A DNA stretch of 64,000 bases from Photobacterium halotolerans DSM 18316 (GTDB taxonomy: Bacteria; Pseudomonadota; Gammaproteobacteria; Enterobacterales; Vibrionaceae). The stretch covers positions 496,001 to 560,000 of the forward strand of contig NZ_KE384319.1 of assembly GCF_000425165.1 (NCBI RefSeq), given 5' to 3'. The notes below the pieces were generated by a model that saw only the letters and a list, made by a program, of their open reading frames with translations, had not been told where the DNA came from and searched no databases. Within the stretch, counting starts at the first letter, position 1; every line of letters begins with the position of its first letter. Both the position numbers and the translations under genes were made by a program. This document shows, piece after piece, positions 1 through 8,551 of this stretch.

Positions 1-2
1 TA

Positions 3-458
3 GGGGCATCTCTGAACCCGGCGATTGATATCGGCCAGGTTGAAGGTGGCTTTATTCAGGGTGTGGGCTGGCTGACGACAGAAGAGCTGGTGTGGAACGA
101 TCAGGGTCGCCTGATGACCAGCGGTCCGGCAAGCTACAAGATCCCGGCGATTGCCGATATGCCGATTGATTTCCGCACTCAGCTGCTGGAAAACCGCAGC
201 AACCCTGAAGACACAGTCTTCAACTCAAAAGCCGTGGGTGAGCCTCCGTTCATGCTGGGTATGTCGGTCTGGAGCGCGATTAAAGATGCCATCCGTTCAG
301 TTGCCGAGCCCGGTACTCTGGTCAAACTGGATACCCCTGCAACACCAGAGCGCGTACTCTGGGCGATCAACGAAGTGCAACCGTCTTCGTCTCAACCTTT
401 CCTGAGTCGCAGGAAGAAAGAAGAGGCCGAGACAGCAACCAGTGAACAAGCCCAGTAA
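3..458 (+). CDS. xdhB: Xanthine dehydrogenase molybdopterin subunit, C-terminal part
   Basis: This is the 3' end of the large molybdenum-cofactor subunit of xanthine dehydrogenase, which hydroxylates hypoxanthine to xanthine to urate in the cytoplasm. The frame is open from base 3, upstream of its first ATG (63), so the gene is cut by the window edge. The 151 visible residues hold the family's late block SLNPAIDIGQVEGGFIQG (a loop near the molybdopterin) and the segment GEPPFMLGMSVWSAIKDAIR typical of the C-terminus of XdhB/XDH. A lysine/glutamate-rich tail (SRRKKEEAE) ends the protein. xdhC follows after 56 bases in the same direction, so the two are almost certainly one operon, with xdhA and the rest of xdhB expected to the left. 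Confidence 0.93.
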   Translation, partial: GASLNPAIDIGQVEGGFIQGVGWLTTEELVWNDQGRLMTSGPASYKIPAIADMPIDFRTQLLENRSNPEDTVFNSKAVGEPPFMLGMSVWSAIKDAIRSVAEPGTLVKLDTPATPERVLWAINEVQPSSSQPFLSRRKKEEAETATSEQAQ

Positions 459-514
459 AACAGCCAAAAGTAGTATATGGCGGGCCTTCGGGCTCGCCTG
501 ATGAGGAAAGCGCG

Positions 515-1357
515 ATGTTTAAAGACAACTGGATTCATGCCCTGGCTGAACTGGATCAACGTGGTGAACCTTGTGTTATGGTCACTGTGCTGGCTGATCG
601 GGGCTCAGTGCCCCGCGATGCCGGTACCAAAATGCTGGTGACCCGTAACGAGATCATCGCCACCATTGGCGGCGGTCACCTGGAGCACAAAGCGATCAAA
701 CTGGCACGGGAAATGCTGCTGACCGGAGACAGACACCCGCGGGTTGAGCATTTCAATTTAGGTGCCAGACTCGGTCAGTGCTGCGGTGGCATGGCCACCC
801 TGAGCCTGGAGCCAATTGGCCAGCAACAACACCATCTGGTGCTTTTTGGTGCGGGCCATGTCGCGAAAGCTTTAATCCATATTGTCAGCACATTGCCTTT
901 TCGCGTGACCTGGATCGATCAGCGGGAAAGTGAGTTCCCCGCCGAGCTGCCACTCGGTGTGACCAAGCTGGTGTCTGATGATCCGGTTGGCGATATCCGC
1001 GATATGCCTGCCAACAGTTATTATCTGGTGATGACCCATAATCATCAGCTGGATTTTGAACTGGCAAGGGAAATCCTCAACAGAAATGATACTGCATATT
1101 TTGGCATGATAGGGTCGCTGACCAAGAGGAAGAAGTTTGATTATCGACTGTCACAACGCGGCTACGATGATGAAACCATACGGCGTATGGTCTGCCCGAT
1201 TGGCATTGATGCCGTCAAGGGTAAGCATCCGGCAGAAATTGCGGTTTCGGTTGCGGGCGAGCTGATTGCCCACTACCAGGGCGAAACCCTGGCCGATAAA
1301 CGCGAAGACTCTGCTGCCACAGAGTCCGATGACAGCACCGACAATCAAGTCGCCTGA
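515..1357 (+). CDS. xdhC: Xanthine dehydrogenase accessory protein XdhC
   Basis: XdhC binds the molybdenum cofactor, promotes its sulfuration and inserts it into XdhB. The 280-residue protein has the usual two parts: an N-terminal XdhC/CoxI domain with GQCCGG at residues 87-92 (cofactor-binding cysteines) and a Rossmann-like C-terminal domain opening with FGAGHVAKAL at about 111-120. The block FGMIGSLTKRKKF near residue 195 is also characteristic. The ATG follows a gaggaaag ribosome site. It lies between xdhB and guaD, with 24 bases to guaD, matching a xdhABC-guaD operon. The last 25 or so residues are acidic and low in complexity. Confidence 0.95.
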   Translation: MFKDNWIHALAELDQRGEPCVMVTVLADRGSVPRDAGTKMLVTRNEIIATIGGGHLEHKAIKLAREMLLTGDRHPRVEHFNLGARLGQCCGGMATLSLEPIGQQQHHLVLFGAGHVAKALIHIVSTLPFRVTWIDQRESEFPAELPLGVTKLVSDDPVGDIRDMPANSYYLVMTHNHQLDFELAREILNRNDTAYFGMIGSLTKRKKFDYRLSQRGYDDETIRRMVCPIGIDAVKGKHPAEIAVSVAGELIAHYQGETLADKREDSAATESDDSTDNQVA

Positions 1358-1381
1358 CAGCGATTAACGAAGGATAAATAC

Positions 1382-2731
1382 ATGACATTACAACGCACGG
1401 CTTATCGCTCAGCGATTTTACACAGCATTGCCGACCCCCAGGAAGTCGGTCTTGATAACAGCTTTGAATTTTTTGAAGACGGTGTTCTGGTGGTTGAGAA
1501 CGGCCACATTGTGGATGTGGGCCCGGCCGACGAGGTGCTGGCCCGCCACCCGTCCGGTATGACCGTCACACAGTATGAGCACAAGCTGATCACTGCCGGT
1601 TTTATTGATACCCATATTCACTATCCGCAAACCGGCATGATCGCCTCTTACGGCGAGCAGTTGCTGGACTGGCTGGAAAACTACACTTTCCCGGAAGAAC
1701 TGAAGTTCAAAAACCCGGTGTATGCACGCCAGGTCGCCAACATTTTCTTTGATGAGCTGGCCAGCAACGGGACAACCACCGCCCTGGTTTTCGGTACAGT
1801 GCATAAAGAATCTGTCGATGTGTTTTTCGAAGAAGCTGAAAAACGCAAACTGCGCATGATTGCCGGTAAAGTCCTGATGGATCGCAACGCGCCGGATTAC
1901 CTGACAGACACCCCGGAATCCGGTTATCAGGACTCAAAAGCGCTGATCGAAAAATGGCACAACAAAGACCGTTTGCTGTATGCCGTGACACCGCGTTTCG
2001 CGCCAACCAGCACACCCGAGCAACTGGCGACTGTCGGTAAACTGCTGGAAGAGTATCCGGATGTGTATATGCACACTCATCTTTCTGAAAACAAGAAAGA
2101 AATTGAGTGGGTGCTGGAACTCTTCCCTGAGCGCAACAGTTACTTAGATGTGTACGACCATTACAAACTGCTGAAAAACCGGGCTGTTTTTGCCCACGGT
2201 GTACACCTGACCGACTGTGAATGTAAACGTCTGTCTGAAACCGGCTCAGCGATTGCTTTCTGTCCGACCTCTAACCTGTTCCTTGGCTCTGGCTTATTCA
2301 ACCTGCCGAAAATGGAGCAGCACGGTATTCGTGTTGGTATGGGAACCGATGTTGGTGCCGGCACCAGTTTCTCACTGCTCCAGACCATGAGCGAAGCCTA
2401 TAAGATTCTACAGTTACAGCAGCAGAAACTGCATCCATTGAAATCCCTGTATCTGTCGACTCTGGGCGGCGCCAAAGCGCTGTACCTGGACGATAAGATC
2501 GGTAACCTGAAACCGGGTAAAGAAGCGGATTTCGTGGTACTGGATCTGCACGCTACACCGTTAATGTCTTTCCGCATGCAGCAAGCAAAAACGCTGGAAG
2601 AGCAACTCTTTGTGCTGATGAGTCTGGGTGATGACCGCACCGTCAGCAAAACCTTCGTCTATGGCGAAAAAGCCTACGATGCCGAAGGCACAACCGAACC
2701 AGAAATGGTAACTAAGAAAAAAGCGAGCTAA
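1382..2731 (+). CDS. guaD: Guanine deaminase
   Basis: This zinc amidohydrolase converts guanine to xanthine plus ammonia, feeding xanthine dehydrogenase encoded just upstream. At 449 residues it has the family length. Visible metal ligands are DTHIH (residues 76-80), the HTHLSE block, FAHGVHL and the GTDVGAG aspartate loop. PRFAPTSTPEQL is a guanine-deaminase signature that separates it from other amidohydrolases. An aagga ribosome site precedes the ATG. It is the last gene of the xdh operon and is followed by a rho-independent terminator. Confidence 0.95.
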   Translation: MTLQRTAYRSAILHSIADPQEVGLDNSFEFFEDGVLVVENGHIVDVGPADEVLARHPSGMTVTQYEHKLITAGFIDTHIHYPQTGMIASYGEQLLDWLENYTFPEELKFKNPVYARQVANIFFDELASNGTTTALVFGTVHKESVDVFFEEAEKRKLRMIAGKVLMDRNAPDYLTDTPESGYQDSKALIEKWHNKDRLLYAVTPRFAPTSTPEQLATVGKLLEEYPDVYMHTHLSENKKEIEWVLELFPERNSYLDVYDHYKLLKNRAVFAHGVHLTDCECKRLSETGSAIAFCPTSNLFLGSGLFNLPKMEQHGIRVGMGTDVGAGTSFSLLQTMSEAYKILQLQQQKLHPLKSLYLSTLGGAKALYLDDKIGNLKPGKEADFVVLDLHATPLMSFRMQQAKTLEEQLFVLMSLGDDRTVSKTFVYGEKAYDAEGTTEPEMVTKKKAS

Positions 2732-2762
2732 AAACTCGCGTCTCCACAATGCGTCTATCCTT

Positions 2763-2813
2763 GCCCGTCCCGGTATTCACGTCTCTAACACCGCCGCGGA
2801 CGGGCGTTTTTTT
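2763..2813 (+). terminator. Rho-independent terminator after guaD
   Basis: The arms GCCCGTCC (2763-2770) and GGACGGGC (2798-2805) pair perfectly over a 27-base loop and are followed by G and seven Ts. It sits 31 bases after the guaD stop and closes the rightward xdh-guaD transcript before the convergent hmp gene. Confidence 0.8.
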
Positions 2814-2841
2814 ATCTTGCCTGCTTCTGTCTGAATCTAAC

Positions 2842-4014
2842 TCACAGCACCTTATGCGGTCCGAAGCACTCGTAGTGCATCTGCGATTCGCTCACGCCTT
2901 TCTCTTTCAGCTGCTTGGCCACATGCTGCATGAAACCTACAGGCCCGCAGAAATAGAAAGTGGTGTTTTGCCAGTCAACAGCCGTATCCAGCTTGCTCAG
3001 ATCCATGAAACCTTCAAAGTCCGCGGTGACACCCTGTGGCTCGCGATACCAGACATGGCTGCTGACACCCTGTACTGTACTTGCAATTTCTTTTACCTGG
3101 CAGCCAAACGCATGCTGACGGTGGTTTTCGGCGGCATGCAACCAGTGAACCGGCGCCTGGTGGCTGTCTTTGATGCTTTCCAGCATCGCCAGCATAGGTG
3201 TCAGACCAACGCCTGCCGAAATCAGAGCGACAGGCTGAGTGGCGTCAGAACGGAAGAAAAAGTCACCGGATGGTGCTGCCAGCTGGACTTTATCACCCAC
3301 CTTCAGGTGTTGGTGAAGATAAGATGACACAGTCCCCAGCGCTTCACGCTTGACCGAAATTCGGTAGGTCTCGCCATTAGGGGCACCGGAAAGGCTGTAC
3401 TGGCGTATCTCCTGATTGTCAAAACCATCAGGCTTCAGATAAATACCAATGTACTGCCCCGGTTGATACGTTGCGACAGGCTGGTCATCTGTCGGCATAA
3501 ACACAAAACTGGTAATCACATCGCTTTCGGGTGTTTTTGCCACCAGTTCAAATTCCCGGGTGCCGCGCCAGCCACCGGTTTTTGCCTCATTTTCCTGGTA
3601 AATCGCCTCTTCACGGTCAATAAACACAGTAGACAACAAGCCGTATGCTTCAGCCCACGCATCCAGCACCGCCTGGCCCGGTGCGAACAATTCATCAATG
3701 GTACCAAGCAAGTGCTCACCCACAATCGCGTACTGCTCAGCCGTGATGTTGAAGCTGGCATGTTTCTGAGCAATTTTCTCCACCACAGGCAACAGCACTT
3801 CCAGATTATCGATATTCGCAGCATAGCCGTACACCGCATTGAACAAGGCTTCACGCTGACGGCCGCTGTCCTGGTGCGTCAGATTAAAAATATCTTTCAG
3901 CTCAGGGTGATGACGGAACATACGATCATAAAAATGTGCGGTGAGTTTGGGGCCGGTTTCGGCTAAAAGCGGTGCTGTGGATTTAACGATATCAATGGTG
4001 TTCTGACTCAGCAT
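2842..4014 (-). CDS. hmp: Flavohemoprotein, nitric oxide dioxygenase
   Basis: Hmp oxidises NO to nitrate using O2 and NAD(P)H. The 390 residues fold as a globin domain (about 1-135), an FAD-binding ferredoxin-reductase domain (about 150-255) and a C-terminal NAD domain. The distal tyrosine (HFYDRMF, Tyr29) and proximal histidine (QKHASF, His85) are at the positions known for E. coli Hmp. RQYSLSGAP is the FAD motif, and [10 protein letters not shown] with ECFGPHKVL closes the NAD domain. It is divergent from nsrR, and the shared intergenic region carries two NsrR-type palindromes, so NO-inducible derepression is expected. Confidence 0.97.
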   Translation of the reverse strand: MLSQNTIDIVKSTAPLLAETGPKLTAHFYDRMFRHHPELKDIFNLTHQDSGRQREALFNAVYGYAANIDNLEVLLPVVEKIAQKHASFNITAEQYAIVGEHLLGTIDELFAPGQAVLDAWAEAYGLLSTVFIDREEAIYQENEAKTGGWRGTREFELVAKTPESDVITSFVFMPTDDQPVATYQPGQYIGIYLKPDGFDNQEIRQYSLSGAPNGETYRISVKREALGTVSSYLHQHLKVGDKVQLAAPSGDFFFRSDATQPVALISAGVGLTPMLAMLESIKDSHQAPVHWLHAAENHRQHAFGCQVKEIASTVQGVSSHVWYREPQGVTADFEGFMDLSKLDTAVDWQNTTFYFCGPVGFMQHVAKQLKEKGVSESQMHYECFGPHKVL

Positions 4015-4028
4015 AGCAGCTTCCTTTA

Positions 4029-4051
4029 AAGATGTATTTATAATGCATGTT
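4029..4051. promoter_or_regulatory. Probable NsrR operator 1
   Basis: This is a 23-bp imperfect palindrome with arms AAGATGTATTT (4029-4039) and TAATGCATGTT (4041-4051) about one central base. Eight of eleven positions are symmetric. It matches the known gamma-proteobacterial NsrR site pattern (AAGATGYATTT arms) and begins 14 bases upstream of the hmp start codon. Confidence 0.75.
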
Positions 4052-4054
4052 TTA

Positions 4055-4077
4055 AAGTTGTATCTTAAATATATCTT
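4055..4077. promoter_or_regulatory. Probable NsrR operator 2
   Basis: This second palindrome has arms AAGTTGTATCT (4055-4065) and AAATATATCTT (4067-4077), with eight of eleven positions symmetric. The right arm is very close to the NsrR half-site consensus. It lies three bases from operator 1, so a repressor dimer could sit on each, covering the divergent hmp/nsrR promoters. Confidence 0.65.
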
Positions 4078-4128
4078 TCAGTCAATAAAGGAATTACACT
4101 TGCCGCTAGTGTTGAAAGAGGAAAAAAT

Positions 4129-4557
4129 GTGCAACTGACCAACTTTACTGACTACGGATTAAGAGCTTTGATCCTGCTGGGAGCCTTGCCAGACGGGGAA
4201 CTCACCAGTATCAGCCACGTCAGTGACACGTTCGCTGTGTCCAGAAACCATATGGTGAAAATCATCAACAAACTGGGTCAGCTGGGCTATGTAAAAACCG
4301 TTCGCGGAAAAAATGGCGGGATATGCCTGGCGATGCCAGCAAGTGACATCATTGTGGGTCAGGTGGTTCGGGATCTGGAACCGCTGCAAGTGGTGAACTG
4401 CGCACCAGAATTCTGCCATATCACCCCAGCCTGCCGTCTGAAATCCTATCTGGCGAAAGCCAAAGACGCCTTTCTGGCAGAATTAGATCAGTGCACAATC
4501 ACCGATCTGCTGGCAGATAACGATGCGTTATTGATTTTGCTGACCAGGCCGGAATGA
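4129..4557 (+). CDS. nsrR: Nitric-oxide-sensing repressor NsrR (Rrf2 family)
   Basis: This Rrf2-family repressor binds a [4Fe-4S] cluster that NO destroys, releasing DNA. The 142 residues start with the diagnostic [15 protein letters not shown] winged-helix sequence. Cys91, Cys96 and Cys102 ([12 protein letters not shown]) are at the cluster positions known for E. coli NsrR. Translation starts at GTG, preceded by agagga; an overlapping ATG two bases upstream is out of frame. Its divergent partner hmp is its standard target. Confidence 0.96.
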   Translation: MQLTNFTDYGLRALILLGALPDGELTSISHVSDTFAVSRNHMVKIINKLGQLGYVKTVRGKNGGICLAMPASDIIVGQVVRDLEPLQVVNCAPEFCHITPACRLKSYLAKAKDAFLAELDQCTITDLLADNDALLILLTRPE

Positions 4558-4563
4558 AAATTC

Positions 4564-4601
4564 TGCCCCACGTCGAACAAGTGTGGGGCATCCACATTTT
4601 T
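4564..4601 (+). terminator. Terminator after nsrR
   Basis: TGCCCCAC (4564-4571) pairs with GTGGGGCA (4583-4590) over an 11-base loop, followed by a T-rich tail ending in five Ts. It begins seven bases after the nsrR stop codon and separates nsrR from the convergent nuclease-like gene. Confidence 0.7.
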
Positions 4602-4637
4602 GGTAAACACTGCTGGCAAATAACAACACTTCCAGCG

Positions 4638-5735
4638 TTAAGACGCTGAAGGCTCGATCTGAACATATCTGTCAGCGACGGATAGCAACACGTCAGTATG
4701 ATTAAAAATATCATCAACCCGGTTAATGGGATAACGTGTTTCTTTCCTGTCCTCGTCTAACACGCCCAGATACTTTTGTTTGGCATTAAAATGCAGCCGA
4801 CAGAGTGGTTTTCTATTATTGTCATCCAATAACACACCGAAATAACTTTGGGTATCACGTGAATGAATACGGGCGACATCTAACTTTTGTCTTAATATTG
4901 CTTTAACAACATTAAACCCTTCAATTTCTTCATCTGTTGTAATGATCTTTGGTGTACCCTCACTCTCAAATTCGTCCTCATCTTCATAAGATAAAGTCTC
5001 TGCTTGAGATACTTTTGAGTCTGAGCCAATTGCTGACTGTAAACGGGCGTTGATACTGTCGTTGAGGAACTGTTTTAATGCTTTTTGTGTTAATTCCAGA
5101 AACTGTGCTTTGACTTTAGACGTTTGTACTCCATCGTAGACTTTCGAGGTGAAAAATTTAACAAAATCTTCTTCCGGTAAGGAAAACTGCTCACCAAGCA
5201 CTTTCTTAATCTGGCTGAGGTACTTTAATTCTCCCGCCGCATCAACCACAGAATCCACATCAAAAGACGATTTAGTCAGCTTCTTCACTTCAGGGACAAT
5301 ATGCTCATCCAGGTTCTCTAAATCTAAGGTGAGGAAAGGTTTTTCATCCATTTTGTTCGGTGCATCGAGATCGGTAAAGAACTGATATTTAGCACCATTT
5401 GTCAAAATGGCAATTCTGGCATTGGTGACTGAAAAATAACGAAAAAGTTGGCCAGCATGTTTAGTCGATAATGTTTCGCCGAATTTTTTACACTCAATAA
5501 GAATTTGAACTTCATCTTCTTTCATCAGTGCATAATCGACTTTCTCGCCTTTTTTTGTTGCTGTATCTGCCGTAAACTCGGGAATAACTTCCTGAGGGTT
5601 GAACACATCGTACCCTAACACCGAATGCAAAAAAGGCATCACAAGTGCATTTTTTGTCGCCTCTTCAGTTGCCAGTGTTTCTGAAAATTGTTCGACTTTC
5701 TTTGCCAGTGTTTGTAACCGTTCAATGAAATCCAT
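4638..5735 (-). CDS. Stand-alone HsdR-N-like nuclease domain protein
   Basis: This 365-residue protein has the N-terminal domain of type I restriction R subunits (HSDR_N_2 type) but no helicase motor. The PD-(D/E)xK-like catalytic residues look intact: VDYAL with Asp67, then ILIECKK with Glu81 and Lys83, after an EEATKNALVMPFLHSVLGY helix. The C-terminal third contains an acidic linker (SYEDEDEFESEGTP) and a second predicted domain of unknown role. I chose ATG 5735, which has AAGGAG six bases upstream, over the TTG two codons earlier. The gene is visibly AT-richer than the flanking purine genes, and no hsdM or hsdS lies nearby, which suggests transfer. Similar orphans are often annotated as type I restriction endonucleases, but a defence role is only inferred. 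Confidence 0.75.
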   Translation of the reverse strand: MDFIERLQTLAKKVEQFSETLATEEATKNALVMPFLHSVLGYDVFNPQEVIPEFTADTATKKGEKVDYALMKEDEVQILIECKKFGETLSTKHAGQLFRYFSVTNARIAILTNGAKYQFFTDLDAPNKMDEKPFLTLDLENLDEHIVPEVKKLTKSSFDVDSVVDAAGELKYLSQIKKVLGEQFSLPEEDFVKFFTSKVYDGVQTSKVKAQFLELTQKALKQFLNDSINARLQSAIGSDSKVSQAETLSYEDEDEFESEGTPKIITTDEEIEGFNVVKAILRQKLDVARIHSRDTQSYFGVLLDDNNRKPLCRLHFNAKQKYLGVLDEDRKETRYPINRVDDIFNHTDVLLSVADRYVQIEPSAS

Positions 5736-5914
5736 GAGCAACTCCTTTTTATAGCTCTTCCGTTCGAACCATAGATGTCACAGACGCACAGCACATAGAA
5801 AACTAGCTGAAAAAGTGATCCTGTTATCAGAATGTAGCCTGCTGGTATTTACTCTTTTTTCAATCTCGTCATCTCGATCGTCTGACTAATGGCTAAGTCA
5901 TGACTTCTGCTGAT

Positions 5915-5949
5915 ACAAAAAAAAGCCCCGATACAAAACGTATGGGGCT
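5915..5949 (-). terminator. Leftward terminator downstream of puuD operon
   Basis: Read on the minus strand, AGCCCCATAC pairs with GTATCGGGGCT (one bulged base) and is followed by eight Ts (plus-strand As 5916-5923). It lies about 200 bases past the puuD stop and upstream of the nuclease-like gene, insulating the two. Confidence 0.75.
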
Positions 5950-6122
5950 GGTCACATATTATGGATTGATATGTAAAGGAGATTATCTGCCCTTCTTACC
6001 CAGGTTTCAGACTGAGCCACACAACACGCTTGTCCTATCAGATTGCCATCTAGTTTTTGGACTTCGCCTGCTTGTTGCCAAACTGTAACACCGGGTATGT
6101 CTGGGCTAACGGACTATAAAGT

Positions 6123-6138
6123 GGGGGCTTTCGCCCCC
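6123..6138 (-). terminator. GC hairpin just after puuD stop
   Basis: GGGGGC (6123-6128) and GCCCCC (6133-6138) form a perfect six-pair stem with a four-base loop, eight bases past the puuD stop. Only a weak T tract follows on the minus strand, so it may be a 3' end stabiliser or weak terminator. Confidence 0.45.
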
Positions 6139-6145
6139 GAGGGGA

Positions 6146-7420
6146 TTAAAGATGCGCGCCCTGCTCAACCCAGGTACCGATCAGCTTACGCTCATCATCG
6201 GTCATCTGAGTCAGGTTACCCAGCGGCATCACTTTCGTTTGTACCGACTGCGCAACAATGCGGGGTGCATTCACTTTAATTTCTTCCGGTGTATCCAGTA
6301 TCACACCCGCTGGTGCTGTCGAGAACGCAGCATGAGTCGGTTGCGCTGAATGACACACTGAACAACGCTCCTGAATGACTTCATTCACCTGAGCAAAACT
6401 CACTCCGCTGCTGGCAGGCTGAGCCGCTGCTGCTGAGCCGGTTTCCGCCTGAGCTGTCGTTGACTCTGCTTTGGCTTCTGCGGCAGGTGCCGACGCAGCA
6501 GGGACAGAGCTCTCACCCATCCGGCTTGCGTAAGGCGAGGTCACAAATGCCAGCGCAATCATGCCCAGCGCGGCTACCGGCACTGTCCAGGCAAACTTCT
6601 GGCTGCCATGGCGGGTGTTGAAGTAATGGCGTACCAGGATGCTGAAGACAGCCAGGCCAGCCAGGATCAACCAGTTATATTCTGAGCCATAGGTGCTCGG
6701 GAAATGGTTACTGATCATGATGAACAGCACTGGCAACGTCAGGTAGTTGTTATGACGTGAACGCAGCAGACCTTTTGCCGGCAGTACAGGATCCGGTTCG
6801 CGGTTCTCTTCAATGGCTTTTACCAGGCCACGCTGAGCCGGCATGATAACGAAGAATACGTTACCGACCATGATAGTACCGATGATCGCGCCGACATGGA
6901 TGTAAGCACCACGCCCGCTGAACACCTGGCTCAGGCCATAGGCTGCAGCCACTAAGCCGAAGAACAGGATAATACCCAGCAGCATTGGCTTCTTGCCCAG
7001 TGCTGAATCACACAGCAGACTGTAAATAATCCAGCCAGCAGCCAGAGAGCCCACACCCAGTGCCACTGAAGCCGTGGCACTCAGACCGGAACCCGGCGCG
7101 ACCAGATAAATATCCGCATTGAGGTAATACACCACACCCAGCAGCAGTACACCTGTGATCCAAGTGAAATAAGCTTCCCACTTAAACCAGTGCAGGTTTT
7201 CAGGCATGCTTGGTGGCGCCAGTTTGTATTTTTCCAGGTGGTAAATACCACCGCCGTGAATGGCCCAGAGGTCACCAGACAAGCCAGTTTTCGGATTGAC
7301 ACGGTTCAGGTTGTTTTCCAACCAGACAAAGTAAAATGAGGCACCAATCCAGGCGATACCTACAATCATGTGAACCCAGCGAATTGCCAGATTCAGCCAT
7401 TCCGTCATATGTGGATCCAT
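6146..7420 (-). CDS. puuD: Membrane urate hydroxylase PuuD with cytochrome c domain
   Basis: PuuD oxidises urate to 5-hydroxyisourate using a membrane domain (urate_ox_N) and passes electrons to a fused periplasmic cytochrome c, as established for the Pseudomonas type. The 424-residue protein has about eight hydrophobic segments in residues 15-295, starting with IRWVHMIVGIAWIGASFYFVWLE-type sequence. An alanine/glutamate linker follows (about 300-335), then the haem site CSVCH at 353-357 with a candidate axial methionine in VMPLGN (about 398). An AGGAG site precedes the ATG. It is the last gene of the leftward puuE-uraD-allA-puuD operon and is the only urate-oxidising enzyme in the window. 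Confidence 0.94.
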   Translation of the reverse strand: MDPHMTEWLNLAIRWVHMIVGIAWIGASFYFVWLENNLNRVNPKTGLSGDLWAIHGGGIYHLEKYKLAPPSMPENLHWFKWEAYFTWITGVLLLGVVYYLNADIYLVAPGSGLSATASVALGVGSLAAGWIIYSLLCDSALGKKPMLLGIILFFGLVAAAYGLSQVFSGRGAYIHVGAIIGTIMVGNVFFVIMPAQRGLVKAIEENREPDPVLPAKGLLRSRHNNYLTLPVLFIMISNHFPSTYGSEYNWLILAGLAVFSILVRHYFNTRHGSQKFAWTVPVAALGMIALAFVTSPYASRMGESSVPAASAPAAEAKAESTTAQAETGSAAAAQPASSGVSFAQVNEVIQERCSVCHSAQPTHAAFSTAPAGVILDTPEEIKVNAPRIVAQSVQTKVMPLGNLTQMTDDERKLIGTWVEQGAHL

Positions 7421-7466
7421 AACGAACTCCTGTTATGTTATGCGAACTTTAATTGCCTTGGGCTTA

Positions 7467-8012
7467 TCAAAGTGCGACGGTTAATGCTTCCTGCTCCAGA
7501 CTGCTCAGTGATAATTCGATACGAACATCGTCAGAAAAGTACACTTCATCGCAGTTGTTGCCAGGCCCGGCACGATCGACAACCAGAAATTGATCGTCCT
7601 TGCGCAGAGCCAGAACCGGGTGGTGCCAGACCCCTTTACCATAATTCACGCCCTGACGTCCGTTACTGTAAAACGCCTTAAGCTGAGCGGGGTCCGGTGT
7701 ATCCCCTGCCGGGGCCACCAGGATCAGGTACGGATTTCCAAGTAAAGGAATAAAGGCCTGAGATCCCAGAGGATGCCTCTCCATCATGGCTATCTGTAAA
7801 GGATAACTCAAAGGCTGGGCTTCAAAGATACTGATGATGGCTGAACCACCTTCTTCCTGCACATCCACATTTGCCATGGCATGGTAACGTCGGGTTGACC
7901 CGTTATTGATCATAAAGTAGTCACTTACTTCTTTATCAATAACATCACCAAAAGGGGTAAATGCTTCGCGGGTAAGTGGCTCAATCGTCAGTTGTCTCAC
8001 TGGTGTACTCAT
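7467..8012 (-). CDS. allA: Ureidoglycolate lyase
   Basis: AllA splits S-ureidoglycolate to glyoxylate and urea, the last step of the allantoate branch. The 181-residue cupin-like protein shows the family blocks FTPFGDVID near the N-terminus, MMERHPLGSQAFIPL (substrate and metal pocket histidine), LKAFYSNGRQGVNYGKGVWHHP and FLVVDRAGPGNNCDEVYF. It lies 20 bases after uraD and 46 before puuD in one operon. Its substrate normally comes from allantoicase, which is not seen in this window. Confidence 0.93.
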   Translation of the reverse strand: MSTPVRQLTIEPLTREAFTPFGDVIDKEVSDYFMINNGSTRRYHAMANVDVQEEGGSAIISIFEAQPLSYPLQIAMMERHPLGSQAFIPLLGNPYLILVAPAGDTPDPAQLKAFYSNGRQGVNYGKGVWHHPVLALRKDDQFLVVDRAGPGNNCDEVYFSDDVRIELSLSSLEQEALTVAL

Positions 8013-8032
8013 GGTGACTATTCCTGTCCTGA

Positions 8033-8551
8033 TTACATTGTCTGCAGGCGGAATAAAGCGATCTTATTGATCTCTTCCAACGCCTTATCGAACTCAGCCT
8101 CAATTTCATTGCCTAATCGCGCCTCGAACGATTCGAGGATTTGATAACGATTGGCCCCTTTCACTGCCATGATGAAGGGAAACTGAAAACGTGCTTTGTA
8201 GCTATCGTTATAACGATTGAACTTTTCGAATTCTTCCGGTGAACACTGGCTAATTCCTGCGCCAGCCTGCTCGGCGGTGGACGCTTCGGTCAGTTCACCG
8301 TTCACTGCGGCTTTTCCGGCTAAATCCGGGTGCGCATTAATCAGGGCTAACTGTTCTTCTTTGCTGGCTGAAAGCAAAGTGTCTGCCATACGCGCATGCA
8401 GGGTGCTGATGTCATCATCAGCCTCATTGATACCATTGTCGTAGACTTTTTCCGCCACCCAGGGGCTGTGCTCATACACATCTGCAAATTGAGAGACAAA
8501 CTCTTCCCTGCTCATTTGGCTCGGTTGGCAAGACGTAAAACGTGCCATCAT
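8033..8551 (-). CDS. uraD: OHCU decarboxylase
   Basis: UraD decarboxylates 2-oxo-4-hydroxy-4-carboxy-5-ureidoimidazoline to S-allantoin. The 172-residue protein has the active-site block INAHPDLAGK (His74) and the late block FPFIMAVKGANRYQIL diagnostic of the family. Its ATG overlaps the puuE stop codon by one base (TAATG), and AAGGAG lies within the end of puuE, so translation is coupled. A second ATG follows directly and could be the real start. Confidence 0.95.
   Translation of the reverse strand: MMARFTSCQPSQMSREEFVSQFADVYEHSPWVAEKVYDNGINEADDDISTLHARMADTLLSASKEEQLALINAHPDLAGKAAVNGELTEASTAEQAGAGISQCSPEEFEKFNRYNDSYKARFQFPFIMAVKGANRYQILESFEARLGNEIEAEFDKALEEINKIALFRLQTM

Larger units (their letters stand above)
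5736..6145. other. Intergenic region between the nuclease-like gene and puuD
   Basis: About 400 bases without a convincing gene. It holds the AT-rich upstream region of the leftward nuclease-like gene and two hairpins (5915-5949 and 6123-6138) that appear to end leftward transcription from puuD. The short open frames here have no ribosome sites or recognisable sequence. Confidence 0.6.

Noticed and set aside
2749..3327. 192-codon rightward open frame opposite hmp
   Set aside because: It is the antisense of the FAD/NAD domains of Hmp; no ribosome site and composition typical of a shadow.
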